Shown piece by piece: positions 50,533 through 62,000 of a stretch of 64,000 bases of DNA. Source of the DNA: Bacteroidetes bacterium HGW-Bacteroidetes-4 (GTDB lineage Bacteria; Bacteroidota; Bacteroidia; Bacteroidales; SZUA-534). A program made the translations under genes and the position numbers. The stretch lies in the NCBI GenBank assembly GCA_002840905.1, contig PHDD01000015.1:1-64000 (forward strand), read 5' to 3'. Below the pieces are notes generated by a model. That model had not been told where the DNA came from, did not search any database, and saw only the letters and a list, made by a program, of their open reading frames with translations. How positions within the stretch are numbered: the first letter of the stretch is position 1; each line of letters begins with the position of its first letter.

Positions 50533-53502
50533 TTATGCGCCGGGCTTTTTTATTAAGCCTTTATTGTTTTTTCCGTCAATCTTTATTTCAATATATTTTT
50601 CGAATCGAATATGCCTGATGTACTCATCTTCGTAAATGGTAGGTTGTTTTTCAAGAAAATCAATATCATAAAATCCTTCTTTAATAAATGGATTGATGGT
50701 GAAATACCCCACGCGGAACGAAGTAAGGTTCTGAAAGAAGTGTGTTCCCTGACTGGGGTCGATATGATAATCTTTCAATCCCGATTCTATGATAACCCTT
50801 GCCTGCGATATCTGCGACCATTTTACCGGTATGCCCAGCCAGGGATCGCTTGAACCCCAGCGACCTGGTCCAACCAGTACATAGTTTTTTTCGTCCTCAG
50901 CAAATTGCTGGTTAAGTTTGTCGAGAACGGGAACTATTTTAGGATTTTTAGCTGCATCAAAAGTCTGCGGTTTTACATATACTAAATCGTACACATCCTG
51001 TACAATGCCGTTGCCCAAAGCCATATCGCTATAAATAATCCAATCATCAGGATTCTCCTTTTCAAAATCGATATCTACATCCTCCTCGCTCTCAACAATT
51101 GGCCGAATTTGAAGGAAATTAAAAATTCGTGGCTCACCAGGTTTCACATTCAGGTTTGCGGCAAATTCAATCTCTACCGGATTATTCATTTCCTGAGCTC
51201 CAATTCGCAATAGCGTATCCAGAATTTTAGCCAACGGAAATGAATCGTATTTTAACACATTCGCAAATGTAATCAGCTTTTTCCCTTTATAATTAGCTCC
51301 GTCTCGCAGCAGATTATCTTCAAAATCATAGGTTGATGCAATATGATTAATCGATTTGTCCTCCTCTGCTTCGCTAATCGGAAGCCGTTTCAGATTCACC
51401 GCATCATCGGTCGAAAGTTTAAAATCTTCGACATCGAGACTAAGCGAATAAAAATACTGCTGGGTATCGCGCATGGCAATCTTGGTATCGGAAAGCTGTA
51501 ATACTTTTTTGGGGTATTTTGGGCTAAAGCGAAGCGATTTTCCACCATCAACAATTTGTTTACCAAGCCCTAAAGCTATATTGGCTATACCGTCTTCTGG
51601 TTTTTCGGGAGCAATGGGGTAAAAATTAATGGAACGGGCAACGCCTGAAAAAGTAGGATAATATTTACTACCATATTGACTTCCGCATACCTCCTGTATA
51701 ATGATTCCCATTTTTTCCTCATCGATAACATTTTTGGTTGCTTTCATGTAAGCTTTACTGCTCTGAAAAAAAGTGGAGGCATAAACACTTTTAATAGCTT
51801 GACAAAGCACGGTTATCATCTGGTCGCGGTAATCGCTGTAAGGAATCATGTAGGTATTGTAAATTCCTGCAAACGGTTGGTAATGCGAATCCTCGAGCAC
51901 GCTCGACGAGCGAACTGCCAAAGGAGTTGAATTTACATCCAAAAAGGCATGCAAAGTAGGAATTACATGTTCGGGCAATTCGGCCCGATTGAAAGCCTCC
52001 AAAATTTCTGTATCTTCAGATGTTGATAAAGCAACTCCGTACAAATTATTCTTCTCCATAAACTCATCGAACACGCTGGTTGAAAAAACCATGGTTCTGG
52101 GAATAGATATTACCACATTATCGAACTGATAAAGAATCTGATGTTTTTTTATCAAGGAATCAATAAATGCCAGTCCGCGCGCTTTTCCGCCCAGCGAACC
52201 GTGTCCAACACGACTAAAGATGCAGTAACGGTCAAAATTACTGTCGCTAAAACTGGTTATAATTCCACGCCCCCTATTCAACCGGTATTTTGATATCTCG
52301 TTATACATGTAACTTCGCACTTCGTCGGCGCTGTTAAAATCTCTAACATCAGCCGAGCGGAAAATTGATCCCAATGAGAAAAGCGCACGTGCATTTAACC
52401 ACCGCGAAAAATCATTTTTCCGGGAGTGGTATTCCAGCGATTCGTCGGGAATGGTTAACAACAAATGCTGTAGTTGTTTTAAGTTCGATGCACGCCCCAC
52501 CACACTGCGGTCGTTTACCCGAAATACAAAATCGCCAAAAGCAAAATACCTTTTAATATACTGGCTCAGTTCTTTGTTTAGTTTACTCGAGTCTTTACTC
52601 AAAAAAAATGCACCTACTTTTTCGGCCATGCGTTTGTTATGGTATTCTGACGATTGCATCAAAACCGGTAAATGTTCATTATCGGCCCGAATGTGTTCAT
52701 AAAGCCGGAAACCGGCTTCTGCATCATCCTCGCCATCGCGCTTATAGCGTATATCGGTAATTACTCCGAGTATATTTTGCTTGTATTTCTCGTAAAGATA
52801 AATGGCCTCGTTGTAATTAGTAGCCAGCATAATTTTTGGACGCCCCCGTTTGCGTAACATTTGCTGGTATTCATTGGCACCTTCCTGCTTAAAGTCCTGC
52901 GATTGCTGCAACACAATTTTATACATGGTTGGCAAGTAGGAACTGTAAAACCTGATGTTGTCTTCAACCAGCAAAATGGTTTGAACCCCAACAATTTCAA
53001 TATCGTTGCGGGCATTCATTTTATCTTCAATCAGTTTAATAATGGCCAGCAAGATTTCGGTGTCGCCCAACCACGAAAAAACATAATCAATAGCACTCAA
53101 ATCCTCTTTACCCATGCGCATCCGAACCTCACGCGAAAAATGCGTTAACAATACAAAGGGAATTCGCGGATAATCAGCCTTAATTAATTTTGCCAGCTCA
53201 AAAGCATCAATATTATCGATGCTTAACATAGAAATTACCAGATCAATATCTCCTTTTTTTAGCAAACGAAATGCTTTTTCTGAAGTGTGGGCATGAATAA
53301 ACACGGGTGGATAGCGTAAATTAAGCGACACATATTCGTCAAAAATCTGCTCATCGATTCGTCCATCTTCCTCAAGCATATAGAAATCATAATTACTACA
53401 GATTATCAGAATTTTGTAGATACGTTTCTGCATTAACATCTTAAATGCAGTCTCGTTTATGTAGTATTTTTTTGTTTCGAGGTAATTTTTATAAAGCGAC
53501 AT
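50533..53502 (-). CDS. Two receiver-like domains fused to a PEP synthase-type PEP/pyruvate-binding (ATP-grasp) domain
   Basis: ILLVEDNIRFY...GVITDIRY...FFLSKDSS (receiver-like), then GSLGGKARGLAFIDSLI, PLAVRSSSVLEDSHYQPFAGIYNTYM. No GGxxSHAA His-domain motif seen. Confidence 0.88.
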   Translation of the reverse strand: MSLYKNYLETKKYYINETAFKMLMQKRIYKILIICSNYDFYMLEEDGRIDEQIFDEYVSLNLRYPPVFIHAHTSEKAFRLLKKGDIDLVISMLSIDNIDAFELAKLIKADYPRIPFVLLTHFSREVRMRMGKEDLSAIDYVFSWLGDTEILLAIIKLIEDKMNARNDIEIVGVQTILLVEDNIRFYSSYLPTMYKIVLQQSQDFKQEGANEYQQMLRKRGRPKIMLATNYNEAIYLYEKYKQNILGVITDIRYKRDGEDDAEAGFRLYEHIRADNEHLPVLMQSSEYHNKRMAEKVGAFFLSKDSSKLNKELSQYIKRYFAFGDFVFRVNDRSVVGRASNLKQLQHLLLTIPDESLEYHSRKNDFSRWLNARALFSLGSIFRSADVRDFNSADEVRSYMYNEISKYRLNRGRGIITSFSDSNFDRYCIFSRVGHGSLGGKARGLAFIDSLIKKHQILYQFDNVVISIPRTMVFSTSVFDEFMEKNNLYGVALSTSEDTEILEAFNRAELPEHVIPTLHAFLDVNSTPLAVRSSSVLEDSHYQPFAGIYNTYMIPYSDYRDQMITVLCQAIKSVYASTFFQSSKAYMKATKNVIDEEKMGIIIQEVCGSQYGSKYYPTFSGVARSINFYPIAPEKPEDGIANIALGLGKQIVDGGKSLRFSPKYPKKVLQLSDTKIAMRDTQQYFYSLSLDVEDFKLSTDDAVNLKRLPISEAEEDKSINHIASTYDFEDNLLRDGANYKGKKLITFANVLKYDSFPLAKILDTLLRIGAQEMNNPVEIEFAANLNVKPGEPRIFNFLQIRPIVESEEDVDIDFEKENPDDWIIYSDMALGNGIVQDVYDLVYVKPQTFDAAKNPKIVPVLDKLNQQFAEDEKNYVLVGPGRWGSSDPWLGIPVKWSQISQARVIIESGLKDYHIDPSQGTHFFQNLTSFRVGYFTINPFIKEGFYDIDFLEKQPTIYEDEYIRHIRFEKYIEIKIDGKNNKGLIKKPGA

Positions 53503-54063
53503 GAAAATATTTTTTACATTTTTGGCAATTTAATAAAATTTGCAAGTTCAAATTAGAACAGCGATTTAATTGCAGCAATTTTTATAAAAAATTCCACACT
53601 AAATATATTTCTTATTGGAACAGGTGTTTAAAACAGAAAACGTTTAAAAGACTTATTACTATAAACAAAAAGTGAATCTTAAAAATATCAGCAAAATAAA
53701 AGTCAGTCCCTTTTTTGCCGGATACCCATGCAACTGAAACATATATAATATATATTGAAAAAAAAGGAACACAAATGATTAAACATTTTTTACACCTTAT
53801 TGTTAATATTTTTATCCGAATAATCCTGAATTTACTGGTAACAAGAGCAATAAATTTTAAAAAGTGACAGGCATTACGTAAAATTGAGGTAATTTTTTTA
53901 AAATAAATTTTGTGATTTAGTTCATAATTAGTATAATTGCATCGTTTTCAAAGGGGTATAAAACAATCCCGAAATCATTCACCTCATATTTTCATGAGCC
54001 TTTTCAAATAAAAAATAACAATCGAATTTATATTCGTTAAAATCAAAGTAAATCACATAACTT

Positions 54064-55821
54064 ATGTATGACATTCTCGAGTTGAACAAGAAGCTTGTTC
54101 CTGAGTTAAAAGAAATTGCCAAAAGCTTGAATATTAAGCGTATTGAGACTTTACGCAAACAGGATTTAGTTTATAAAATCCTTGATCAACAGGCAATTGA
54201 CGCTTCAAAAACCAAAAAGCTTGTAAAAAAAGAAGCTAACCCAGACGAAAAAAAACAAACCCCCTCCTCCGAATCAGCCGATTACCAAAAGAAAAAATCA
54301 CGGACACGCACATTTAAAAAAGACTACAAAGCTGAAAAAGTAATGAGCGTAAATCCGCAAAACCGGGTGGAACGTACCGAGGCTCCTGCCAACGCTAAAA
54401 ACGAACCAGCGCAAGAAGCGAAAAAAGAAGAAACTCCTGCAAAAGAAAAAGTTATTGCCCTACCTTCGTACCGCGACAGAGCGCGTATCGATCAGGAAGA
54501 AAGCGGAACTGCTGTTCAGGAGCCAAAAAAATCGAACGAACCAACTCAGGAAACTCCTGTTCGGAACGAACGACCTGCTCCTGTTTACCGGAAAGAATCG
54601 CAGGATATGCCTCAAAGAACAAAAATTGAACGTCCGGCCCGCCAGGAGAACGAACCCCGCAGGGTTGAAAAACAAAAAGATGAGCGCGCCAAATATGAAT
54701 TCGACAGCCTGATTTCTACTTCAGGAGTTTTGGAATTAATGCAGGACGGTTATGGTTTTCTTCGTTCGTCGGATTACAATTACCTGAATTCACCCGACGA
54801 TATTTACGTGAGTCAATCGCAGATTAAACTTTTTGGCTTAAAAACCGGAGACACAATTACCGGTGCCATTCGCCCTCCAAAAGAAGGTGAAAAGTATTTT
54901 CCGCTGATTAAAGTAGAAAAAATTAACGGACGCGACCCGGAAAGTGTTCGTGACCGGGTTCCTTTCGACTTTTTAACCCCACTTTTCCCCGACGAAAAGT
55001 TCGACTTAACCAGCCATCCGCAAAACTCGCCTTCGACCCGCACCATCGATATGTTTACTCCAATTGGTAAAGGACAGCGTGGATTAATTGTGGCTCAGCC
55101 AAAAACAGGAAAAACGGTTTTATTGAAAGAAATTGCCAATGCCATTGCAGCCAATCACCCCGAGGTGTATCTGATTGTTTTGCTTATCGATGAACGTCCT
55201 GAGGAGGTTACCGATATGGCCCGTAGTGTTAATGGCGAAGTAGTGGCATCAACTTTTGACGAACCCGCCGACAAACACGTTAAAGTGGCCAGCATTGTGC
55301 TCGAAAAGGCCAAACGTTTGGTTGAGTGCGGTCACGATGTGGTTATTCTGCTGGATTCTATTACTCGTTTAGCTCGTGCCTACAATACCGTTTCTCCGGC
55401 ATCCGGTAAAGTTTTGTCGGGTGGTGTTGACGCGAACGCACTGCACAAACCCAAACGCTTTTTTGGTGCTGCACGGAATATCGAGAATGGAGGTTCCTTA
55501 ACTATTTTGGCTACCGCCCTTACTGAAACCGGTTCAAAAATGGACGAAGTTATCTTTGAAGAATTTAAAGGTACCGGTAACATGGAGCTGCAACTCGACC
55601 GTAAACTGTCGAACAAACGAATTTACCCGGCTGTTGACATCAACTTGTCGAGCACCCGTCGCGACGATTTGTTAATTGACAAAGATACATTAAGCAGACT
55701 TTGGGTATTGCGTAACTACCTGTCGGATATGAATTCGGTGGAAGCCATGCAATTTCTTCGCGACCGCTTGGTGAAAACGCACAGCAATGAGGAATTCTTA
55801 ATCTCGATGAACGACAAATAA
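54064..55821 (+). CDS. rho: Transcription termination factor Rho with extended charged N-terminal insert
   Basis: [71 protein letters not shown]. Confidence 0.96.
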   Translation: MYDILELNKKLVPELKEIAKSLNIKRIETLRKQDLVYKILDQQAIDASKTKKLVKKEANPDEKKQTPSSESADYQKKKSRTRTFKKDYKAEKVMSVNPQNRVERTEAPANAKNEPAQEAKKEETPAKEKVIALPSYRDRARIDQEESGTAVQEPKKSNEPTQETPVRNERPAPVYRKESQDMPQRTKIERPARQENEPRRVEKQKDERAKYEFDSLISTSGVLELMQDGYGFLRSSDYNYLNSPDDIYVSQSQIKLFGLKTGDTITGAIRPPKEGEKYFPLIKVEKINGRDPESVRDRVPFDFLTPLFPDEKFDLTSHPQNSPSTRTIDMFTPIGKGQRGLIVAQPKTGKTVLLKEIANAIAANHPEVYLIVLLIDERPEEVTDMARSVNGEVVASTFDEPADKHVKVASIVLEKAKRLVECGHDVVILLDSITRLARAYNTVSPASGKVLSGGVDANALHKPKRFFGAARNIENGGSLTILATALTETGSKMDEVIFEEFKGTGNMELQLDRKLSNKRIYPAVDINLSSTRRDDLLIDKDTLSRLWVLRNYLSDMNSVEAMQFLRDRLVKTHSNEEFLISMNDK

Positions 55822-55839
55822 TCGAATTTTAATTAAATC

Positions 55840-55873
55840 AAAAGCCCCATCCGTTTACCAGATTGGGGCTTTT
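55840..55873. terminator. Bidirectional intrinsic terminator
   Basis: AAAAGCCCCA...TGGGGCTTTT between convergent rho and abgT-like genes. Confidence 0.85.
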
Positions 55874-55888
55874 CTTTTTTGCTACATA

Positions 55889-57427
55889 TTATAAATGCGC
55901 TGCTCCATGATAATATAATGGAGAATCGGGACCCAATGGAATATCAAAATAAATCCAGGCCATCAAAAGAATGGTCCAACCGATAAAAAAGATGATGGAG
56001 AAAGGAATCATGGTAGATATGATGGTTCCTATCCCGGCATTTTTATCGTATTTCTGAACAAAAGCAATGATGAGTGCAAAAAAGCTCATCATGGGTGAGA
56101 TTATATTGGTAACACTGTCGCCAATGCGAAAAACCACCTGCGATAATTCGGGCGAATAACCCATAAGCATAAAAATTGGAATAAAAACCGGTGCCATTAT
56201 TGCCCACTTGGCCGAAGCACTTCCCATAAGCATATTGATTGTAGCAGCAAAAAGGATAAAAAGAACCATCAGCACATAGATATTCAGATTTGCTGCTTTA
56301 AGCGCTTCAGCTCCATTTACAGCCAGCACAATGCCCAGATTACTCTCTTTAAAATAAGCCACAAACTGGGCTGCAAAAAATACCAGCACAATATAGGTTG
56401 CCAGGGCTTTCATACTTTCAGCCATGCCTTTCATCACATCGGCATCGTTTTTAAATTTACCCACCACAGTACCATAAACAATACCCATTGCACCGGCCAC
56501 AACAAACAATAGCGTTACAACACCACGCAGCAAAGGTGAATGCAACAGCGAACCGTCTTCACTTCGCATAACACCATCCTCGGGTATGGCTCCCCATAGT
56601 ATCAGACCAAGAAATAACATAAATGTTAGTCCGCTATAAAGCAGTCCTTTTTTCTCTTTTTTGGTCAGCCTTTCAAGAGCAATGTTTTCTTCTTCACCAT
56701 CGGGCTGATACTTACCAAACCGGGGTGCTACAATTTTTTCAGTAACCCATGTTCCTAAAAAGGAAATCAGGAAGGTTGAAACTATCATAAAATAATAATT
56801 GGCCGTTGGATTCACCACATAAGATGGATCGATAATTTGTGCAGCCTCTTGAGAAAGACCAGCTAAAAGCGGATCGATGGTTCCCAAAAACAAATTGGCA
56901 CTAAACCCGCCCGAAACTCCGGCAAAAGCAGCGGCCATTCCAACAATGGGATGTCGGCCAACCGCTATAAAAATTACTCCGGCCATAGGAATTAAAAGTA
57001 CGTATCCAATATCACTGGCCATGTTCGACATAATACCAGCAAATACCAATACAAAAGTTAAGAGCGATTTTGGAGCCGATAACACCAGTAAGCGGATAGC
57101 CACCCCTATTAATCCGCTACTTTCAGCAATTCCAATACCCAACATGGCAACCAGAACAATTCCCAAAGGAGCAAAATCGGTAAAGTTTACCACCGTTTTT
57201 TCGAGGATAAAATGCAATCCATCGCCCGAGAGCAGGTTTTTTACACTAATCACATTGCCATTTGCCGGATGCAATATCTGCCAGCCCAGCCAACTGCCTA
57301 TCCACGAAACTAATAAGGTAATTACTGCAAAGCCCAAAAACAGGGTTGCCGGGTGTGGGAGTGCATTTCCCCCTCGTTCAACTATATTTAAAAAGCGTTG
57401 CATTAAAGATGTTTTCTGTTTTGCCAT
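55889..57427 (-). CDS. AbgT family transporter
   Basis: GNALPHPATLFLGFAVITLLVSWIGS, MGSASAKWAIMAPVFIPIFMLMGYSPEL, GDSVTNIISPMMSFFALI. Confidence 0.92.
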   Translation of the reverse strand: MAKQKTSLMQRFLNIVERGGNALPHPATLFLGFAVITLLVSWIGSWLGWQILHPANGNVISVKNLLSGDGLHFILEKTVVNFTDFAPLGIVLVAMLGIGIAESSGLIGVAIRLLVLSAPKSLLTFVLVFAGIMSNMASDIGYVLLIPMAGVIFIAVGRHPIVGMAAAFAGVSGGFSANLFLGTIDPLLAGLSQEAAQIIDPSYVVNPTANYYFMIVSTFLISFLGTWVTEKIVAPRFGKYQPDGEEENIALERLTKKEKKGLLYSGLTFMLFLGLILWGAIPEDGVMRSEDGSLLHSPLLRGVVTLLFVVAGAMGIVYGTVVGKFKNDADVMKGMAESMKALATYIVLVFFAAQFVAYFKESNLGIVLAVNGAEALKAANLNIYVLMVLFILFAATINMLMGSASAKWAIMAPVFIPIFMLMGYSPELSQVVFRIGDSVTNIISPMMSFFALIIAFVQKYDKNAGIGTIISTMIPFSIIFFIGWTILLMAWIYFDIPLGPDSPLYYHGAAHL

Positions 57428-57676
57428 AATATATTGTGTTCAAAAATTAATAGTCAATGTTTAAACAAACAGCAGGCAAAAATAATTGTTTAGAGGAAAA
57501 ATCCTAAAATAAAGGTTTATTGTAAAACAATAGAGCACTTTACCTTAAAAAAGACCCTAAAATCTGAAATAAACCCACGCTCCCGGTAGTTTCTGGAACA
57601 GCAGGAAAAACATGTTCAGCAAGTAATCTATAATCATTTTAAATTAGGCTTTAAACTGCGTTTTGCAATGTAAAAA

Positions 57677-57708
57677 TTGCAGCATCAATAGTCTTTTTGC
57701 TAAGTTTG
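57677..57708 (+). promoter_or_regulatory. Candidate Bacteroidota promoter (TTG-N21-TAAGTTTG)
   Basis: TTG at 57677-57679 and TAAGTTTG at 57701-57708. Confidence 0.45.
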
Positions 57709-57724
57709 CATGACAATTTTAGGT

Positions 57725-58903
57725 ATGCAGCGATTTTATCAAACACATTTCGAATTACTTGAATCGGTTAAAGCTCCCATTACCCGAGAGCTTAAAAATG
57801 AGATCGATTGGCGTAATCGTTTGATTGGTATCAAAGGTACCCGGGGCATCGGTAAAACCATATTCTTACTCGATTACATCAAATCGGCTTATGGCGACGA
57901 CAAATCGTGCCTTTACGTAAACTTAAACAACTTTTACTTCTCGGGACATTCACTGGTCGATTTTGCCAATGAGTTTCGAAAAACAGGAGGCAAAACCCTG
58001 GTATTGGATCAAGTGTTTAAATACCCCGACTGGTCAGCGGCCATACGTGATATTTACAACAAATTCCCCGATTTGCAGGTTATTTTTACCGGTAGTCCGG
58101 TAATGCGCCTAAAAGACGACAATCCCGACCTGAAAGGTAAAGTGTCTTCGTACCATCTGCGTGGATTATCGTTTCGGGAATACTTAAACTATACCACGCA
58201 AAATACTTTTATCAAATACACCCTCGATGACATACTGAAATACCATGTTGAAATTGCCAAGGATATTTTGTTTAAAACCAAACCGCTGGCCTATTTCAAC
58301 GATTACCTGCATCATGGGTTTTATCCCTTTTTTACCGAGAATGTAAATTTCAGCGAGAATGTATTAAAAATAGTAAACCTGACTCTTGAGATTGATATTC
58401 CCTTTTTACAACAAATGGAACTAAAATACCTGCCCAAACTGAAAAAACTGATTTATACCCTGTCGGGCGACATGCCCCACACACCAAACATCAGCCAGTT
58501 AAGCAGCAGTATTGACACGTCGAGGGCTACGGTAATCAATTACCTGAAGTATTTAAAGAATGCCCGCTTAATCAACCCCATTTATCAGGGCGATGCCGAC
58601 AGCTCCAAAAAACCCGAGCGGGTATACCTCCACAATCCGAATTTATTGCATGCCATTTCAATGAGCCAACCCAGTAAAGAGGCGCTAATTGAAACCTTTG
58701 TGCTGAATCAGGTTCAAAAAGGGCATTACATTTCCGGAAACGGAAAATCAGGTGAATTTGAAATTGATAAGCACTTAACTTTTAAAGTTGGTAATAACAA
58801 ACGCTTGAGTACCAACCAGGAAAACACCTACGTATTGATTGATATGGAGGAGGTGGGCGAAGGAAAACGCATTCCGGTATGGTTGTTCGGCTTTTTGTAC
58901 TAA
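57725..58903 (+). CDS. AAA ATPase with DUF4143-like C-terminus
   Basis: Walker A GIKGTRGIGKTIFLLDYI, KTLVLDQVFKYPDW, VIFTGSPVMRL, winged-helix/DUF4143 part. ORF track begins at 57710; MQRFYQ at 57725 preferred. Confidence 0.88.
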   Translation: MQRFYQTHFELLESVKAPITRELKNEIDWRNRLIGIKGTRGIGKTIFLLDYIKSAYGDDKSCLYVNLNNFYFSGHSLVDFANEFRKTGGKTLVLDQVFKYPDWSAAIRDIYNKFPDLQVIFTGSPVMRLKDDNPDLKGKVSSYHLRGLSFREYLNYTTQNTFIKYTLDDILKYHVEIAKDILFKTKPLAYFNDYLHHGFYPFFTENVNFSENVLKIVNLTLEIDIPFLQQMELKYLPKLKKLIYTLSGDMPHTPNISQLSSSIDTSRATVINYLKYLKNARLINPIYQGDADSSKKPERVYLHNPNLLHAISMSQPSKEALIETFVLNQVQKGHYISGNGKSGEFEIDKHLTFKVGNNKRLSTNQENTYVLIDMEEVGEGKRIPVWLFGFLY

Positions 58904-59070
58904 TGCGCGGATAGTTGCCTTTCAAATAAAAGCATATCCTTAAAAACGTTCTTTTCAGAAATTAAAATTCAATCGGAGTTCGTCTACCGGTTTAAAAATT
59001 AATAAAGCAGCTCAGGTCTTAAAAGCCGGGCTTATAAACTAATTAATATAAATTCTTAATAAGTAATAAC

Positions 59071-62000
59071 ATGGCAAAAGAAAAAAAATTCATCACTTGT
59101 GATGGTAACTATGCCGCATCGCACGTAGCGTATATGTTCAGCGAGGTGGCTGCAATTTATCCCATCACTCCCTCATCGAACATGGCTGAAAATGTTGACG
59201 AATGGGCGGCTCACGGCCGGAAAAACATTTTTGGCGAACCCGTTACTGTAGTCGAAATGCAGAGTGAAGCCGGTGCAGCCGGTGCTGTTCATGGCTCATT
59301 ACAGGGCGGCGCTTTAACCTCTACCTACACTGCATCGCAGGGTTTGTTGCTGATGATTCCCAACATGTACAAAATTGCCGGCGAATTGCTTCCCGGTGTT
59401 TTCCATGTTTCGGCCCGTAGTTTGGCGGCTCAGGCCCTATCAATTTTTGGCGACCACTCCGATGTTATGAGCGCCCGTCAAACCGGTTTTGCTTTCCTGG
59501 CTTCCGGTTCTGTTCAGGAAGCTATGGATTTGGCCGGTGTGGCCCATTTAACGGCTATTAAATCACGCATCCCTTTCGTACATTTCTTTGACGGGTTCCG
59601 TACCTCGCATGAGATTCAAAAAATTGAAGCCTTGCAGGAAGACGATTTGAAACCTTTGCTCGACATGGAAGCACTTCAGGCATTCCGCAATGGTGCTTTA
59701 AGTCCTAACCACCCGGTAACCCGCGGTTTGGCTCAAAACCCCGACATTTACTTCCAGGCACGCGAAGCAGCCAATAAATTCTACGATGCTGTTCCCGACA
59801 TGGTAGCCGATTACATGGCTGAAATCACCAAAATTACCGGTCGCGAATACAAACCCTTTATGTATTACGGAGCAGCCGATGCCGAGAATGTAATTATTGC
59901 CATTGGTTCAATTACCGAAACCATTCGCGAAGTGGTGGAACACCTGAATGCCAAAGGCGAAAAAGTAGGGGTATTGGCAGTTCATTTGTACCGTCCTTTC
60001 TCAGCAAAACACTTTATGCAGGTTATGCCCGAGAGTGTAAAACGTATTGCTGTACTCGACCGTACCAAAGAACCCGGAGCCAATGGCGAACCCTTATATC
60101 TTGATGTAAAAGATTTATTTTACGGAAAACCAAACGCCCCGGTTATTGTTGGCGGCCGTTACGGTTTATCGTCGAAAGACACCACGCCGGCCATGATTAT
60201 CAGCGTATTTAATAACCTGAAAATGGCTGAACCCAAAAATCGTTTTACCTTAGGTATTGTTGACGATGTTACCTTTACCTCGCTTCCTTTGTTGCCTGAA
60301 GTAAGTTTAGCTAACGACGGCCGCTTCGAAGCCAAGTTCTACGGTTTGGGTTCGGATGGTACCGTGGGTGCCAACAAAAACTCGATTAAAATTATTGGTG
60401 ACACCACCGACAAATATTGCCAGGCTTATTTTGCCTACGATTCAAAAAAATCGGGTGGTTTTACCGCATCGCACCTGCGCTTTGGTGACAAAAAAATCAT
60501 GTCGCCTTATCTGGTTAACACTCCCGACTTTGTAGCTTGTCACGTACCAGCATATCTGGGTAAATACGACATGCTCAAAGGGCTGAAAAAAGGAGGAACC
60601 TTCCTGTTAAACGCTATCTGGGATAAAGACGAAGTTAAAAACCACTTGCCCGACGCTGTGAAGAAATACCTGGCTGAAAACAACATCAGCATGTATATGA
60701 TCAATGCTACCAAACTGGCCGAAGAAATAGGCCTGGGTAACCGTACCAATACCATTATGCAGGCTGCCTTCTTTAAAATTGCCAACGTAATTCCTTACGA
60801 CCTGGCCGAAGAGCAGATGAAAAAAATGATTAAGAAATCGTTTGGAAACAAAGGCGAGGAAATTGTTAAGATGAACTACGCTGCGGTTGAGGCCGGAAGC
60901 GATGTTATTAAAGTAGATGTTCCTGCCGAATGGGCCAACATTGAATTGAAAAAAGAGAAAGACCTAAGCGGTAAATTACCCGAGTTCGTTCGCGATGTAG
61001 TGGTTCCCATCAACAACCTGGCCGGTGACGACCTTCCTGTTTCAGCTTTTGCCGGACGCGAAGATGGAACCTTCCCCTCAGGAACAGCACAATACGAAAA
61101 ACGCGGTATTGCCGTAAATGTGCCCGAATGGCTTTCTGACAACTGTATCCAGTGTAACCAGTGTGCTTATGTTTGTCCTCACGCTGCCATCCGTCCATTC
61201 CTTCTCGATGAGAAAGAAAAGGCTGCTGCTCCCGAAGGTACGGTAACCATTAAAGCCAACGGAAAAGGTTACGATGGCTTAGGTTTCCGCATTCAGGTTT
61301 CTACGCTCGACTGTACCGGTTGTGGTAACTGTGCCGATGTTTGTCCTTCGAAAGAAAAAGCGCTGGTTATGAAACCTCTTGCTTCGCAGGAAGTTGAAAT
61401 ACCCCGTTGGGATTATATGGCAGCCAAGGTAAGCATCAAGGAAATTACCCCACGCGAAATGAACGTGAAAGCTTCGCAATTTGCCCAGCCCCTGTTCGAA
61501 TTCTCAGGTGCTTGTGCCGGTTGCGGTGAAACACCTTACATTAAAACCATCACTCAGTTGTATGGCGAAAGCATGATGGTAGCCAACGCTACCGGATGTT
61601 CTTCCATCTATGGTGGTTCTGCTCCTTCAACTCCTTATTGCGCCGCAAAAAGTGGAAAAGGGGTAGCCTGGGCTAACTCCCTGTTCGAAGACAACGCCGA
61701 ATTTGGTTTGGGTATGGCCCTGTCAGCTCAAAAACTACAGGCACGCATTGAGCGTTTGGCTACTGAAAATGCCGCCTCGTTTAGTGCCGAAACTCAGGCC
61801 GCTTTAACAGAATGGATCGAAGCCAAACACAGTACGGTTAAATCGGCTGCAGCATCGAACAAACTGGTAGCTGCCCTTGAAAAAGAAAAAGCTCCGGTGG
61901 TGAAAGAAATTTTAGCCATTAAAGACTGGATGCCTAAACGCAGTAACTGGATATTTGGTGGCGACGGATGGGCTTATGATATCGGTTACGGAGGTTTGGA

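Noticed and set aside
57710-58903. AAA ATPase as defence-island gene
   Set aside because: No other defence genes nearby; DUF4143-type ATPases are common isolated genes in Bacteroidota.
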